Shown here piece after piece: positions 52,339 to 59,700 of a DNA stretch of 64,000 nt. This DNA comes from Flavobacterium cerinum (GTDB taxonomy: Bacteria; Bacteroidota; Bacteroidia; Flavobacteriales; Flavobacteriaceae), in contig NZ_SBII01000007.1 of the NCBI RefSeq assembly GCF_004028155.1, positions 124,001-188,000 on the forward strand, written 5' to 3'. The notes under the pieces are model-generated. The model worked only from the letters and a program-made list of their open reading frames with translations. It did not search any database and was not told the DNA's origin. Numbering within the stretch: the stretch's first letter is position 1; each line of letters starts with the position of its first letter. Position numbers and translations under genes: made by a program.

Positions 52339-53946
52339 TTATTTTCTTGACATTTTATCAGCAAGGATAATAGCGTTGTAAGCATTTACAATTTTACCTG
52401 TTCTTGATAATTCACTAAATGATCTTTTATCATCAGGATCTCCACCAAGGTTAACATCAATGCTAACAGGAATGCCAGAATCCATGATAATATGTTTTAC
52501 CTGAGAAGCTGTTAGTTTAGGGTAGTAAGCACGGATAAGTGCTGCTACACCTGCAACGTTTGGTGAAGCCATAGACGTTCCTTGTAAGAATTCATAAGTA
52601 TTCTCCGGAGTTGTAGCATAGATTCTTACACCAGGAGCAAACACGTCAACATCGGTCTTACCGTAGTTAGAGAAATCTGCTAAAAGGCCAGGGCCATAAT
52701 TGTAGCTTATAGCACCTACAGTAAGGAAGTTGTCTGCAATTTCCTTTTGGCTTAATCTGTTATCGTTAGGGTAACGCTCTTTTATGCCGCCACCTTCGTT
52801 AAGGTCCATGCCTTCGTTACCTGCTGCACACACAATAAGAACATCTTTATCTGCCGCATATTTAATAGCGTCATATACCCAGTCGCTGTGCGTTGAAAAA
52901 TATTTACCAAAACTTCCGTTAATTACCTTAGCTCCATTGTCTACAGCATAACGAATTCCAAGAGCGATATCTTTATCATACTCATCACCATCCGGCACAG
53001 CGCGTACAGCCATGATCTCTACATTGTTGCTTGCAACGCCGTCTCCACCAAGGTTATTGTTTCTTGTCTGAGCAATAATACCTGCAACGTGAGTACCGTG
53101 TTTAGCACCGTCTGCAACAGGACCTGTTACATTGTTGTTACCGTATTTCTTGTCATTAATATCATTTGGATTGTCACCTACAATTTTACGACCGTCAAAT
53201 TTCAGGTTTAAGTTGTACTCAATCTGGTTGTCATAATGGTCTTTACCTTCTTTGATCTCTTTGTCAAATTCTGCTTTGTCCATTGTAGACAAGATCTGAA
53301 TTAGCTGAGGTTTAACCGCATTAACCAATTGATCTGCCGATTTAAGACCTTTAAGATCTTCTACAGTATAATTTTCTTTTTTAAGTTCAGCTCTGATCTT
53401 TTGATCGGCTTTCATTATAAAGTCCATTTGCTGTTTACCAGCCTGCGCTTCTTTTATTTCTTTATCATACTCAGCCTTAGCTCTTTTGTATGTTTCAGAT
53501 CCGTCATCTCCTTTTTTAAGGACACGAACAAGTTCCAGGTTTTCATGCTCAGCGTTACCAAGGAAATTCCATCCGTTAACGTCGTCTATAAAACCGTTTT
53601 TATCGTCATCAATACCGTTTCCGGCAATTTCTTTAGTATTTACCCATACTACAGGTTTAAGATCCGGGTGTGCAATATCAACTCCGGAGTCTACAACTCC
53701 AACAATTACTTTCGTTCCTTTTTTTCCTTTAAGAAGTTCATAAGCTCTGTCTACGCTCATTCCCGGAATCGAGTCTTTAACAATGTCAAGATGGCTCCAG
53801 CGTTTCTCTTGTGATTCTGTAAGTGCTGCTTTCTTAGCAACTATAGGTGTTTTTATGGCAATTGGTTCTGCCGTGATTTTTGCTGTACCGCAGCTTGCAA
53901 GAGCTAATGCCAAGGCTACCGACAGATAAATTGATCTGAATTTCAT
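52339..53946 (-). CDS. Subtilisin-family (S8) serine peptidase, lipoprotein
   Basis: A 535-residue lipoprotein protease with lipobox LALASC (Cys19). The triad is complete: Asp86 (VVDSGVD), His283 (HGTHVAG) and Ser458 (GTSMASPNVAG), with the oxyanion Asn in CAAGNEG. Between Asp and His there is an insertion of well over 100 charged helical residues (about 130-250), much longer than in ordinary subtilisins. No separate inhibitor-type prodomain is evident; the N-terminal 50 residues are too short. It probably processes or degrades proteins at the outer membrane surface. Confidence 0.93.
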   Translation of the reverse strand: MKFRSIYLSVALALALASCGTAKITAEPIAIKTPIVAKKAALTESQEKRWSHLDIVKDSIPGMSVDRAYELLKGKKGTKVIVGVVDSGVDIAHPDLKPVVWVNTKEIAGNGIDDDKNGFIDDVNGWNFLGNAEHENLELVRVLKKGDDGSETYKRAKAEYDKEIKEAQAGKQQMDFIMKADQKIRAELKKENYTVEDLKGLKSADQLVNAVKPQLIQILSTMDKAEFDKEIKEGKDHYDNQIEYNLNLKFDGRKIVGDNPNDINDKKYGNNNVTGPVADGAKHGTHVAGIIAQTRNNNLGGDGVASNNVEIMAVRAVPDGDEYDKDIALGIRYAVDNGAKVINGSFGKYFSTHSDWVYDAIKYAADKDVLIVCAAGNEGMDLNEGGGIKERYPNDNRLSQKEIADNFLTVGAISYNYGPGLLADFSNYGKTDVDVFAPGVRIYATTPENTYEFLQGTSMASPNVAGVAALIRAYYPKLTASQVKHIIMDSGIPVSIDVNLGGDPDDKRSFSELSRTGKIVNAYNAIILADKMSRK

Positions 53947-54000
53947 ACGAATGGATTTACTATTTTAGAAATTGGTCTAAATTATTATGATAATGTTACA

Positions 54001-54032
54001 CAAAAGTAGCTATTAACATTAAATTAGTACAA
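54001..54032 (-). promoter_or_regulatory. S8 peptidase promoter: TTG-N21-TACTTTTG
   Basis: On the minus strand, TTG (54032-54030) and TACTTTTG (54008-54001) with a 21-base spacer, 54 bases upstream of the S8 ATG. Confidence 0.65.
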
Positions 54033-54164
54033 GCAAACTTCTTAAAGTTTCTCAATGCTAACTTGTTTTTAGCTTATGCTCCATGTGTTTTTGCTGGGTA
54101 TTGGTATAAAAGCGAGGAAGTATATTTATCCTGATTATTTAGGATAGAATATAATACACTAAGG

Positions 54165-54330
54165 AAGAATCGATAAAAAAAGGAACCCGCAGCATATCAT
54201 TTTGCTGAAGGGATTGTATACTAACTCAATCTATTCAAATGTTACTTTGCGGGGAGTCCTAAGTCATCTAATTCCGTTTTTTGATAAAAATAAAACGGGG
54301 GTTCAGACTTAATAGACTCCCTTTAGATGG
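54165..54330 (-). ncRNA. Candidate structured RNA in a gene-free stretch
   Basis: The 488 bases between the S8 and MBL genes hold no convincing gene but contain a nested inverted structure. GGGAGTC (54252-54258) pairs with GACTCCC (54315-54321); TAAGTC (54260-54265) with GACTTA (54306-54311); CCGTTTT (54274-54280) with AAAACGG (54292-54298). A competing helix joins CATCTAA (54265-54271) to TTAGATG (54323-54329). A smaller hairpin, CAGCA/TGCTG, is at 54190-54207, and CCCGC (54186-54190) can pair with GCGGG (54249-54253). On the minus strand the stretch ends in T7 (54174-54180), so that orientation is favoured. No known RNA family was recognised, and no promoter box was found. Confidence 0.4.
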
Positions 54331-54434
54331 TTTTGTTACAGTTTATTTTACTTTTAACAGATAAAATCTTCCGTTCGTCGATAAATTCCGGCTTAAAGAC
54401 CAGTAATCATGCGGGTTTATTGTTTTTATTAGGT

Positions 54435-55292
54435 TTAAAAAATATCGTTACAGGTAAAATTTTCTTTTAAACGCACCCCTTTTTCGGTATGTTCCACTGT
54501 AATGATCTCGTTGTGGGCATCGTGTTCCAGGAATAGGTAATAGCCGTTGTCTGCTGCGGTGTTCATGAATTTTGCTTTTTCATCTATGGTAAGCAGCGGT
54601 CGGGTATCATAGCCCATAACATACGGTAACGGAATATGCCCGACAGTAGGAAGCAAATCGGCCATGAAAACAATGGTCTTTCCATTATAGTTTAAATGAG
54701 GTATCATTTGTTTTTCGGTATGTCCGTCGGCAAAAAAGATCCCAAACCCAAGCTCAGATTGCTCGATGAAACCGGCATCTGGCCTGTCAATAAATTTTAA
54801 CTGGCCGCTTTCCTGCATTGGCAGTATGTTTTCGGTAAGAAAAGATGCTTTTTCACGGGCATTGGGTTTAGTAGCCCATTCCCAATGATTTTTGTTTGTC
54901 CAGTAGCTGGCATTTTTAAACGCAGGTTCATAGCCTGTACGGTCTTTGTTCCATTGTATGCTGCCGCCGCAATGGTCAAAATGAAGGTGTGTCATAAACA
55001 CATCGGTAATATCATCGCGGTTAAAACCATGTTTAGCTAACGATTTGTCAATGCTATGATCGCCCCAAAGGGAGTAGTACCCAAAAAACTTATCGTTTTG
55101 CTTGTTTCCCATTCCTGTATCTACAAGGATAAGTTTGTTGCCATCTTCTATTAACAGGCATCGTGCTGCAATATCTATCAGATTGTTATTATCTGCAGGG
55201 TTGGTTTTATGCCATATTGTTTTTGGCACAACGCCAAACATGGCGCCGCCATCGAGCTTAAAATTGCCACTCTCTATAGGGTATAATTTCAT
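54435..55292 (-). CDS. Metallo-beta-lactamase-fold hydrolase
   Basis: A 285-residue MBL-fold protein. The metal-binding motif is THLHFDHCGG (about 97-106, HxHxDH), with an earlier LILVDTGMG strand, a later ADGHTEKQM histidine, and a FLEHDAHNE C-terminal histidine. This is the lactonase/quorum-quencher-like branch by general appearance, but the substrate cannot be told. It begins 158 bases from the divergent sufA gene. Confidence 0.92.
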   Translation of the reverse strand: MKLYPIESGNFKLDGGAMFGVVPKTIWHKTNPADNNNLIDIAARCLLIEDGNKLILVDTGMGNKQNDKFFGYYSLWGDHSIDKSLAKHGFNRDDITDVFMTHLHFDHCGGSIQWNKDRTGYEPAFKNASYWTNKNHWEWATKPNAREKASFLTENILPMQESGQLKFIDRPDAGFIEQSELGFGIFFADGHTEKQMIPHLNYNGKTIVFMADLLPTVGHIPLPYVMGYDTRPLLTIDEKAKFMNTAADNGYYLFLEHDAHNEIITVEHTEKGVRLKENFTCNDIF

Positions 55293-55387
55293 TACTGTAA
55301 TTTTAGGAAGTCAAATTAAGGATTTTACAATAAAAACGGGCATAAGGTTTGCTTATAACATCATATAGAGAAAAAAGGCACCTATTA

Positions 55388-55416
55388 TTGCATTATGTAA
55401 AAATGTGGTATCTTTG
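55388..55416 (+). promoter_or_regulatory. suf operon promoter: TTG-N18-TATCTTTG
   Basis: TTG at 55388-55390 and TATCTTTG at 55409-55416, both consensus, 34 bases before the sufA ATG. No clear IscR- or SufR-like operator is recognised nearby. Confidence 0.68.
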
Positions 55417-55450
55417 CAATCAATTTAGATTAATTATAAGTTATTGTATT

Positions 55451-55780
55451 ATGATAAAAGTATCTGAAACAGCAAAAAAGAGAGTCGCTCTTCTTATGGA
55501 AGATGAGGGTTTTAACCCTTCTACAGACTATGTGAGAGTAGGGGTAAAAAGCGGCGGTTGTTCAGGTTTGTCATACGATTTGAAATTTGACAAAGCCCTG
55601 GGCGAAAATGATAAAGTATTTGAAGATAACGATATAAAGATTGCCGTAGATAAAAAAAGCTTCCTGTATTTAGCAGGTACTATCCTGGAATATTCGGGCG
55701 GGCTTAACGGTAAAGGCTTTGTATTTAATAATCCTAATGCAAACCGTACATGTGGTTGCGGAGAGAGTTTTTCACTTTAA
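55451..55780 (+). CDS. sufA: Iron-sulfur cluster assembly scaffold/carrier (SufA/IscA-like)
   Basis: A 109-residue HesB/IscA-family protein from the ATG at 55451; upstream in-frame sequence is in the promoter region. The three cluster-ligating cysteines are present: GGCSG (Cys near 36) and CGCG (two cysteines near 101-103). It accepts and hands on Fe-S clusters made by SufBCD. First gene of the operon; the 122-base gap to sufB holds short GGTTTAAAG repeats but no terminator. Confidence 0.95.
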   Translation: MIKVSETAKKRVALLMEDEGFNPSTDYVRVGVKSGGCSGLSYDLKFDKALGENDKVFEDNDIKIAVDKKSFLYLAGTILEYSGGLNGKGFVFNNPNANRTCGCGESFSL

Positions 55781-55817
55781 AAGAGTTTAAAAACTTTTAG
55801 ATTGGAGCATTAAAAAG

Positions 55818-55858
55818 GTTTAAAGAGTAAAGAAAATATTTTGGATTTAAGGTTTAAA
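55818..55858. repeat. GGTTTAAAG words in the sufA-sufB gap
   Basis: The nine-base word GGTTTAAAG occurs at about 55818 and 55850, and again at 57364 in the sufB-sufC gap. The last two lie in the longer shared word TTTAAGGTTTAAAG. Likely remnants of an AT-rich intergenic repeat; function unknown. Confidence 0.4.
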
Positions 55859-55902
55859 GCAATCTTTAAATTATTAAATCCTGAATATTTAAATAAAGTA
55901 AA

Positions 55903-57351
55903 ATGAGTAAGTATACTGAAGAGGAATTAAAAATCGAACTCGAAAACAAAGAGTACGAGTATGGTTTTTATACCGATATTGAATCTGAAACATTCCCCAT
56001 TGGGCTTAACGAAGATGTTATTCGTGCACTTTCTAAGAAAAAAGAAGAGCCCGAATGGATGACTGACTGGCGCCTTGAGGCTTACCGTGCATGGATTTTA
56101 ATGACCGAGCCGGAATGGGCTAACGTACATTATACAAAACCTGATTTCCAGGCAATATCATATTATTCTGCACCCAAGCAAATTGATCCTAATAAAACAC
56201 TGGACGATGTAGATCCGGAGCTATTGGCGATGTATAAAAAGCTTGGCATCTCTGTCGATGAGCAAAAGATGATGAATAATGTTGCTATGGATATCGTTGT
56301 AGATTCGGTTTCTGTAGCTACAACATTTAAAAAGACACTGGCAGAAAAAGGCATTATTTTTTGCCCAATTTCTGAAGCGATCAAAGAACATCCGGAATTA
56401 GTAAAAAAATATTTAGGAACTGTAGTGCCGCAAAAAGACAACTTTTATGCTGCGCTTAACTCGGCTGTATTTTCAGACGGGTCGTTTTGCTATATCCCTA
56501 AAGGAGTACGCTGCCCAATGGAGCTGTCTACTTACTTTAGGATTAATCAGGCAGGAACAGGACAGTTTGAGCGTACACTGGTAATTGCCGATGAAGGCAG
56601 TTATGTGAGCTACCTTGAAGGCTGTACTGCACCATCACGCGATGAGAACCAATTGCACGCTGCAGTGGTAGAGCTTATTGCGATGGATGATGCCGAAATT
56701 AAATACTCTACAGTACAAAACTGGTTTCCCGGTAATAAAGAAGGAAAAGGTGGCGTGTTTAATTTTGTGACCAAAAGAGGAATTTGTGAGAAAAACGCAA
56801 AAATCTCTTGGACACAGGTAGAAACAGGAAGTGCTGTAACCTGGAAATACCCAAGCTGTATCCTTAAAGGAGATAATTCGGTAGGAGAATTTTATTCTAT
56901 CGCAGTAACAAATAATTTCCAACAGGCAGATACCGGTACAAAAATGGTACACTTAGGCAAAAATACTAAGAGTACTATTATTTCTAAAGGTATATCGGCA
57001 GGTAAATCGCAAAACAGTTACCGCGGACTGGTACAGATAGGACCAAGAGCAGATAATGCAAGGAATTTTTCACAGTGTGATTCCCTGTTAATGGGTAACA
57101 ACTGTGGAGCGCATACCTTCCCGTACATTGAATCGAAGAACACATCGGCTAAAATAGAACATGAGGCAACTACAAGTAAAATTGGAGAAGACCAGGTGTT
57201 TTACTGTAACCAGCGAGGTATACCTACAGAGAAAGCTATTGCATTAATAGTAAACGGCTTTAGTAAAGAGGTACTTAATAAGTTACCAATGGAATTTGCC
57301 GTTGAAGCGCAAAAACTTCTTGAAATCTCTCTTGAAGGATCAGTGGGATAA
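55903..57351 (+). CDS. sufB: Fe-S cluster assembly protein SufB
   Basis: A 482-residue SufB. The beta-helix core contains the conserved [43 protein letters not shown] (in parts: [14 protein letters not shown] and [11 protein letters not shown]), and the C-terminal [17 protein letters not shown] and [16 protein letters not shown] with the active-site residues. With SufC and SufD it forms the SufBC2D scaffold on which clusters are built. The sufB-sufC gap (142 bases) contains an inverted repeat. Confidence 0.97.
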   Translation: MSKYTEEELKIELENKEYEYGFYTDIESETFPIGLNEDVIRALSKKKEEPEWMTDWRLEAYRAWILMTEPEWANVHYTKPDFQAISYYSAPKQIDPNKTLDDVDPELLAMYKKLGISVDEQKMMNNVAMDIVVDSVSVATTFKKTLAEKGIIFCPISEAIKEHPELVKKYLGTVVPQKDNFYAALNSAVFSDGSFCYIPKGVRCPMELSTYFRINQAGTGQFERTLVIADEGSYVSYLEGCTAPSRDENQLHAAVVELIAMDDAEIKYSTVQNWFPGNKEGKGGVFNFVTKRGICEKNAKISWTQVETGSAVTWKYPSCILKGDNSVGEFYSIAVTNNFQQADTGTKMVHLGKNTKSTIISKGISAGKSQNSYRGLVQIGPRADNARNFSQCDSLLMGNNCGAHTFPYIESKNTSAKIEHEATTSKIGEDQVFYCNQRGIPTEKAIALIVNGFSKEVLNKLPMEFAVEAQKLLEISLEGSVG

Positions 57352-57371
57352 TTAGTTAGTTTAAGGTTTAA

Positions 57372-57480
57372 AGTTTCAGGTTTTTTGAAAGTTTTACCTT
57401 AATACGTTATACAAACAATGATTTATAAATAGGGTTCCAGTAGGTTTTGCGTAAGAACCTGAAACCTGAAACCTGAAACT
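57372..57480. repeat. Inverted repeat with three CCTGAAA units between sufB and sufC
   Basis: AGTTTCAGGTT (57372-57382) is exactly complementary to AACCTGAAACT (57470-57480), enclosing 87 bases. The right arm is part of three tandem CCTGAAA units (57458-57478). It could be a REP- or MITE-like intergenic element, or an mRNA hairpin within the suf operon. Confidence 0.5.
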
Positions 57481-57493
57481 TTTAATAAAAGAA

Positions 57494-58240
57494 ATGTTAT
57501 CAATAAAGAATTTACACGCACGTGTTGAAGATAAAGAGATTTTAAGAGGTATAAACCTTGAGGTTAAAGCTGGTGAAGTACATGCTATCATGGGGCCTAA
57601 CGGTTCTGGTAAAAGTACACTTTCATCGGTAATTGCCGGTAAAGAAGAGTATGAAGTGACTGATGGCCAGATCTTTCTTGAAGGAGAGGATATTGGTGAA
57701 ATGGCTCCCGAAGAAAGAGCACATAAAGGTATTTTCCTTTCCTTTCAGTATCCGGTAGAAATTCCGGGTGTGTCTGTAACAAACTTCATGAAAACAGCGA
57801 TTAACGAAACACGTAAGGCTAAAGGCGAGGCAGAAATGCCGGCTAATGAAATGCTGAAACTAATCCGTGAAAAGTCAGAACTTCTTGAAATCGACCGTAA
57901 GTTTTTATCACGTTCATTAAACGAAGGTTTTTCGGGTGGTGAGAAAAAACGTAATGAGATTTTCCAGATGGCAATGCTTGAGCCAAAACTGGCTATTCTT
58001 GATGAGACCGACTCTGGTCTTGATATTGATGCACTTAGAATTGTTGCTAACGGTGTAAATAAACTGCGCAGTGAAAACAATGCGGTTGTAGTAATTACAC
58101 ATTACCAAAGACTTCTTGACTATATCGTTCCAGATTTTGTACATGTACTTTACAATGGTAAAATTGTAAAATCGGGAGGCAAAGAACTTGCTTACGAACT
58201 TGAAGAAAAAGGTTACGACTGGATTAAATCTGAGAACTAA
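57494..58240 (+). CDS. sufC: Fe-S cluster assembly ATPase SufC
   Basis: A 248-residue ABC ATPase of SufC length. Walker A is [10 protein letters not shown] (about 35-44), the ABC signature [18 protein letters not shown] (about 137-154), Walker [15 protein letters not shown] (about 163-176), and the switch histidine is VITHYQRLL. It powers SufBCD assembly in the cytoplasm. sufD follows after 1 base. Confidence 0.97.
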   Translation: MLSIKNLHARVEDKEILRGINLEVKAGEVHAIMGPNGSGKSTLSSVIAGKEEYEVTDGQIFLEGEDIGEMAPEERAHKGIFLSFQYPVEIPGVSVTNFMKTAINETRKAKGEAEMPANEMLKLIREKSELLEIDRKFLSRSLNEGFSGGEKKRNEIFQMAMLEPKLAILDETDSGLDIDALRIVANGVNKLRSENNAVVVITHYQRLLDYIVPDFVHVLYNGKIVKSGGKELAYELEEKGYDWIKSEN

Positions 58241-58241
58241 G

Positions 58242-59561
58242 ATGATGGAGCTGAAAGAAAAATTATTATCTTCTTTTATGGCTTTTGAAGCGAATGTAGA
58301 TGTAGATTCAGATTTACACAATGTTCGTACCGAAGCAATAAAGAATTTTGAAATAAAAGGTTTTCCAACAAAAAAGGAAGAAGCCTGGAAGTACACATCG
58401 CTTAATGCAGTATTAAAGAATGACTTTAGCGTGTTCCCAAAACAGGAAAACGTAATTAGTCATGTTGAGGTAAAAAAGTACTTTATTCATGAAATTGATA
58501 CGTATAAGGTAGTTTTTATAGATGGGGTTTTTAGCTCATTCCTTTCGTCTACAACACACGACGGACTGGATGTATGCTTAATGTCGTCTGCATTAACTAA
58601 GCCAAAGTACAAAGAGGTTATCGAGACTTACTTTAATAAGATCGCTAATATTGATGATAGTCTTACATCTCTAAACACTGCTTTTGCAAGCGAAGGTGCT
58701 TATATCAATATACCTAAAAATAAGATTGCCGATAAGCCTATTGAGATCATGTATCTTTCTACGGGTACAGAGGCAGCACTTATGGTGCAGCCGCGTAACC
58801 TTATTATTGTAGGTGAAAATGCACAGGTACAAATCATAGAGAGACACCAAAGCCTTAACAGCAATCCTGTATTAACCAATTCGGTTACCGAGATTTTTGT
58901 TCAGGAAAGAGCAATTGCAGACTATTATAAGATCCAGAACGACGTTCAGAGCGCAAACCTAGTAGATAATACATATATCGCTCAGAAAGGGCATAGCGTA
59001 GCTTCTGTACATACTTTCTCTTTTGGAGGTAACATAACAAGGAACAACCTTAATTTTTATCACCAGGGCGAACGTATAGAAAGCATCCTTAAAGGAATTA
59101 CGATCATTGGAGACAAGCAATTAGTAGACCACTATACATTAGTGCAACATGCAGAGCCAAACTGTGAAAGCCACCAAAATTATAAAGGTATTTTTGACGG
59201 AAACTCTACAGGAGTTTTTAACGGAAAAATATACGTGGAAAGAGAAGCACAGAAAACAGATGCTTTCCAGCAAAACAACAACATCTTATTGAGCGAAAAA
59301 GCGACTATAAATGCGAAACCGCAGTTAGAGATTTTTGCTGATGATGTTAAATGTTCTCACGGTTGTACAATAGGTCAGCTTGACGAAAGCGCGATGTTCT
59401 ATATGCAGTCAAGAGGTATCCCTCAAAAAGAAGCTAAGGCATTATTAATGTATGCTTTTAGTAATGAGGTAATAGAGAGTATAAAGATACCTGAACTTAA
59501 AAGCCGTATCACTAAGATTATCGCTACAAAGCTTGGTGTAAATATGGGCTTCGATCTGTAA
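58242..59561 (+). CDS. sufD: Fe-S cluster assembly protein SufD
   Basis: About 439 residues from the ATG at 58242 (a second ATG follows at 58245); an upstream start at 58188 would overlap sufC. The N-terminal WKYTSLNAVLKNDF, the right-handed beta-helix, and the C-terminal ADDVKCSHGCTIGQLDESAMFY, KEAKALLMYAFSNEVIE (given in parts) match SufD. It is the last suf gene in the window; a strong terminator follows, so sufS and sufE are not part of this transcription unit. Confidence 0.97.
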   Translation: MMELKEKLLSSFMAFEANVDVDSDLHNVRTEAIKNFEIKGFPTKKEEAWKYTSLNAVLKNDFSVFPKQENVISHVEVKKYFIHEIDTYKVVFIDGVFSSFLSSTTHDGLDVCLMSSALTKPKYKEVIETYFNKIANIDDSLTSLNTAFASEGAYINIPKNKIADKPIEIMYLSTGTEAALMVQPRNLIIVGENAQVQIIERHQSLNSNPVLTNSVTEIFVQERAIADYYKIQNDVQSANLVDNTYIAQKGHSVASVHTFSFGGNITRNNLNFYHQGERIESILKGITIIGDKQLVDHYTLVQHAEPNCESHQNYKGIFDGNSTGVFNGKIYVEREAQKTDAFQQNNNILLSEKATINAKPQLEIFADDVKCSHGCTIGQLDESAMFYMQSRGIPQKEAKALLMYAFSNEVIESIKIPELKSRITKIIATKLGVNMGFDL

Positions 59562-59582
59562 AAAATTAACATCTATAGTATT

Positions 59583-59617
59583 AAAAAGCAGCATTTTATA
59601 TGCTGCTTTTTGTTTTA
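59583..59617 (+). terminator. Terminator of the suf operon
   Basis: An 11-bp stem (AAAAAGCAGCA / TGCTGCTTTTT) with a 7-base loop, followed by more T residues, about 20 bases after sufD. Confidence 0.9.
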
Positions 59618-59637
59618 TTTAGAATTGATAAGAATAA

Positions 59638-59669
59638 TTTGCATATCTAAAACGGGAGACTTAGCTTTG
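59638..59669 (+). promoter_or_regulatory. Heme receptor promoter: TTTG-N20-TAGCTTTG
   Basis: TTTG at 59638-59641 and TAGCTTTG at 59662-59669 with a 20-base spacer, one of the best matches to the Bacteroidota consensus in the window. Confidence 0.75.
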
Positions 59670-59684
59670 CAATTTAGAATTAAT

Positions 59685-59698
59685 CTAACTTAAGTTAG
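59685..59698. promoter_or_regulatory. 14-bp perfect palindrome before the TonB receptor gene; candidate operator
   Basis: CTAACTTAAGTTAG, perfectly symmetric, lying between the promoter and the ATG at 59701 (2 bases away). It could be a repressor site for iron/heme control. It does not match the Fur box. On RNA it would also form a hairpin covering the start codon region. Confidence 0.5.
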
Positions 59699-59700
59699 TA

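Noticed and set aside
54001..54434. A protein-coding gene in the gap between the S8 and MBL genes
   Set aside because: No open frame of useful length with a plausible start or codon pattern; the inverted repeats fit an RNA better.
57458..57478. Three tandem CCTGAAA units as a possible CRISPR or satellite
   Set aside because: Units are 7 bases with no spacers and no cas genes nearby; a plain intergenic repeat.
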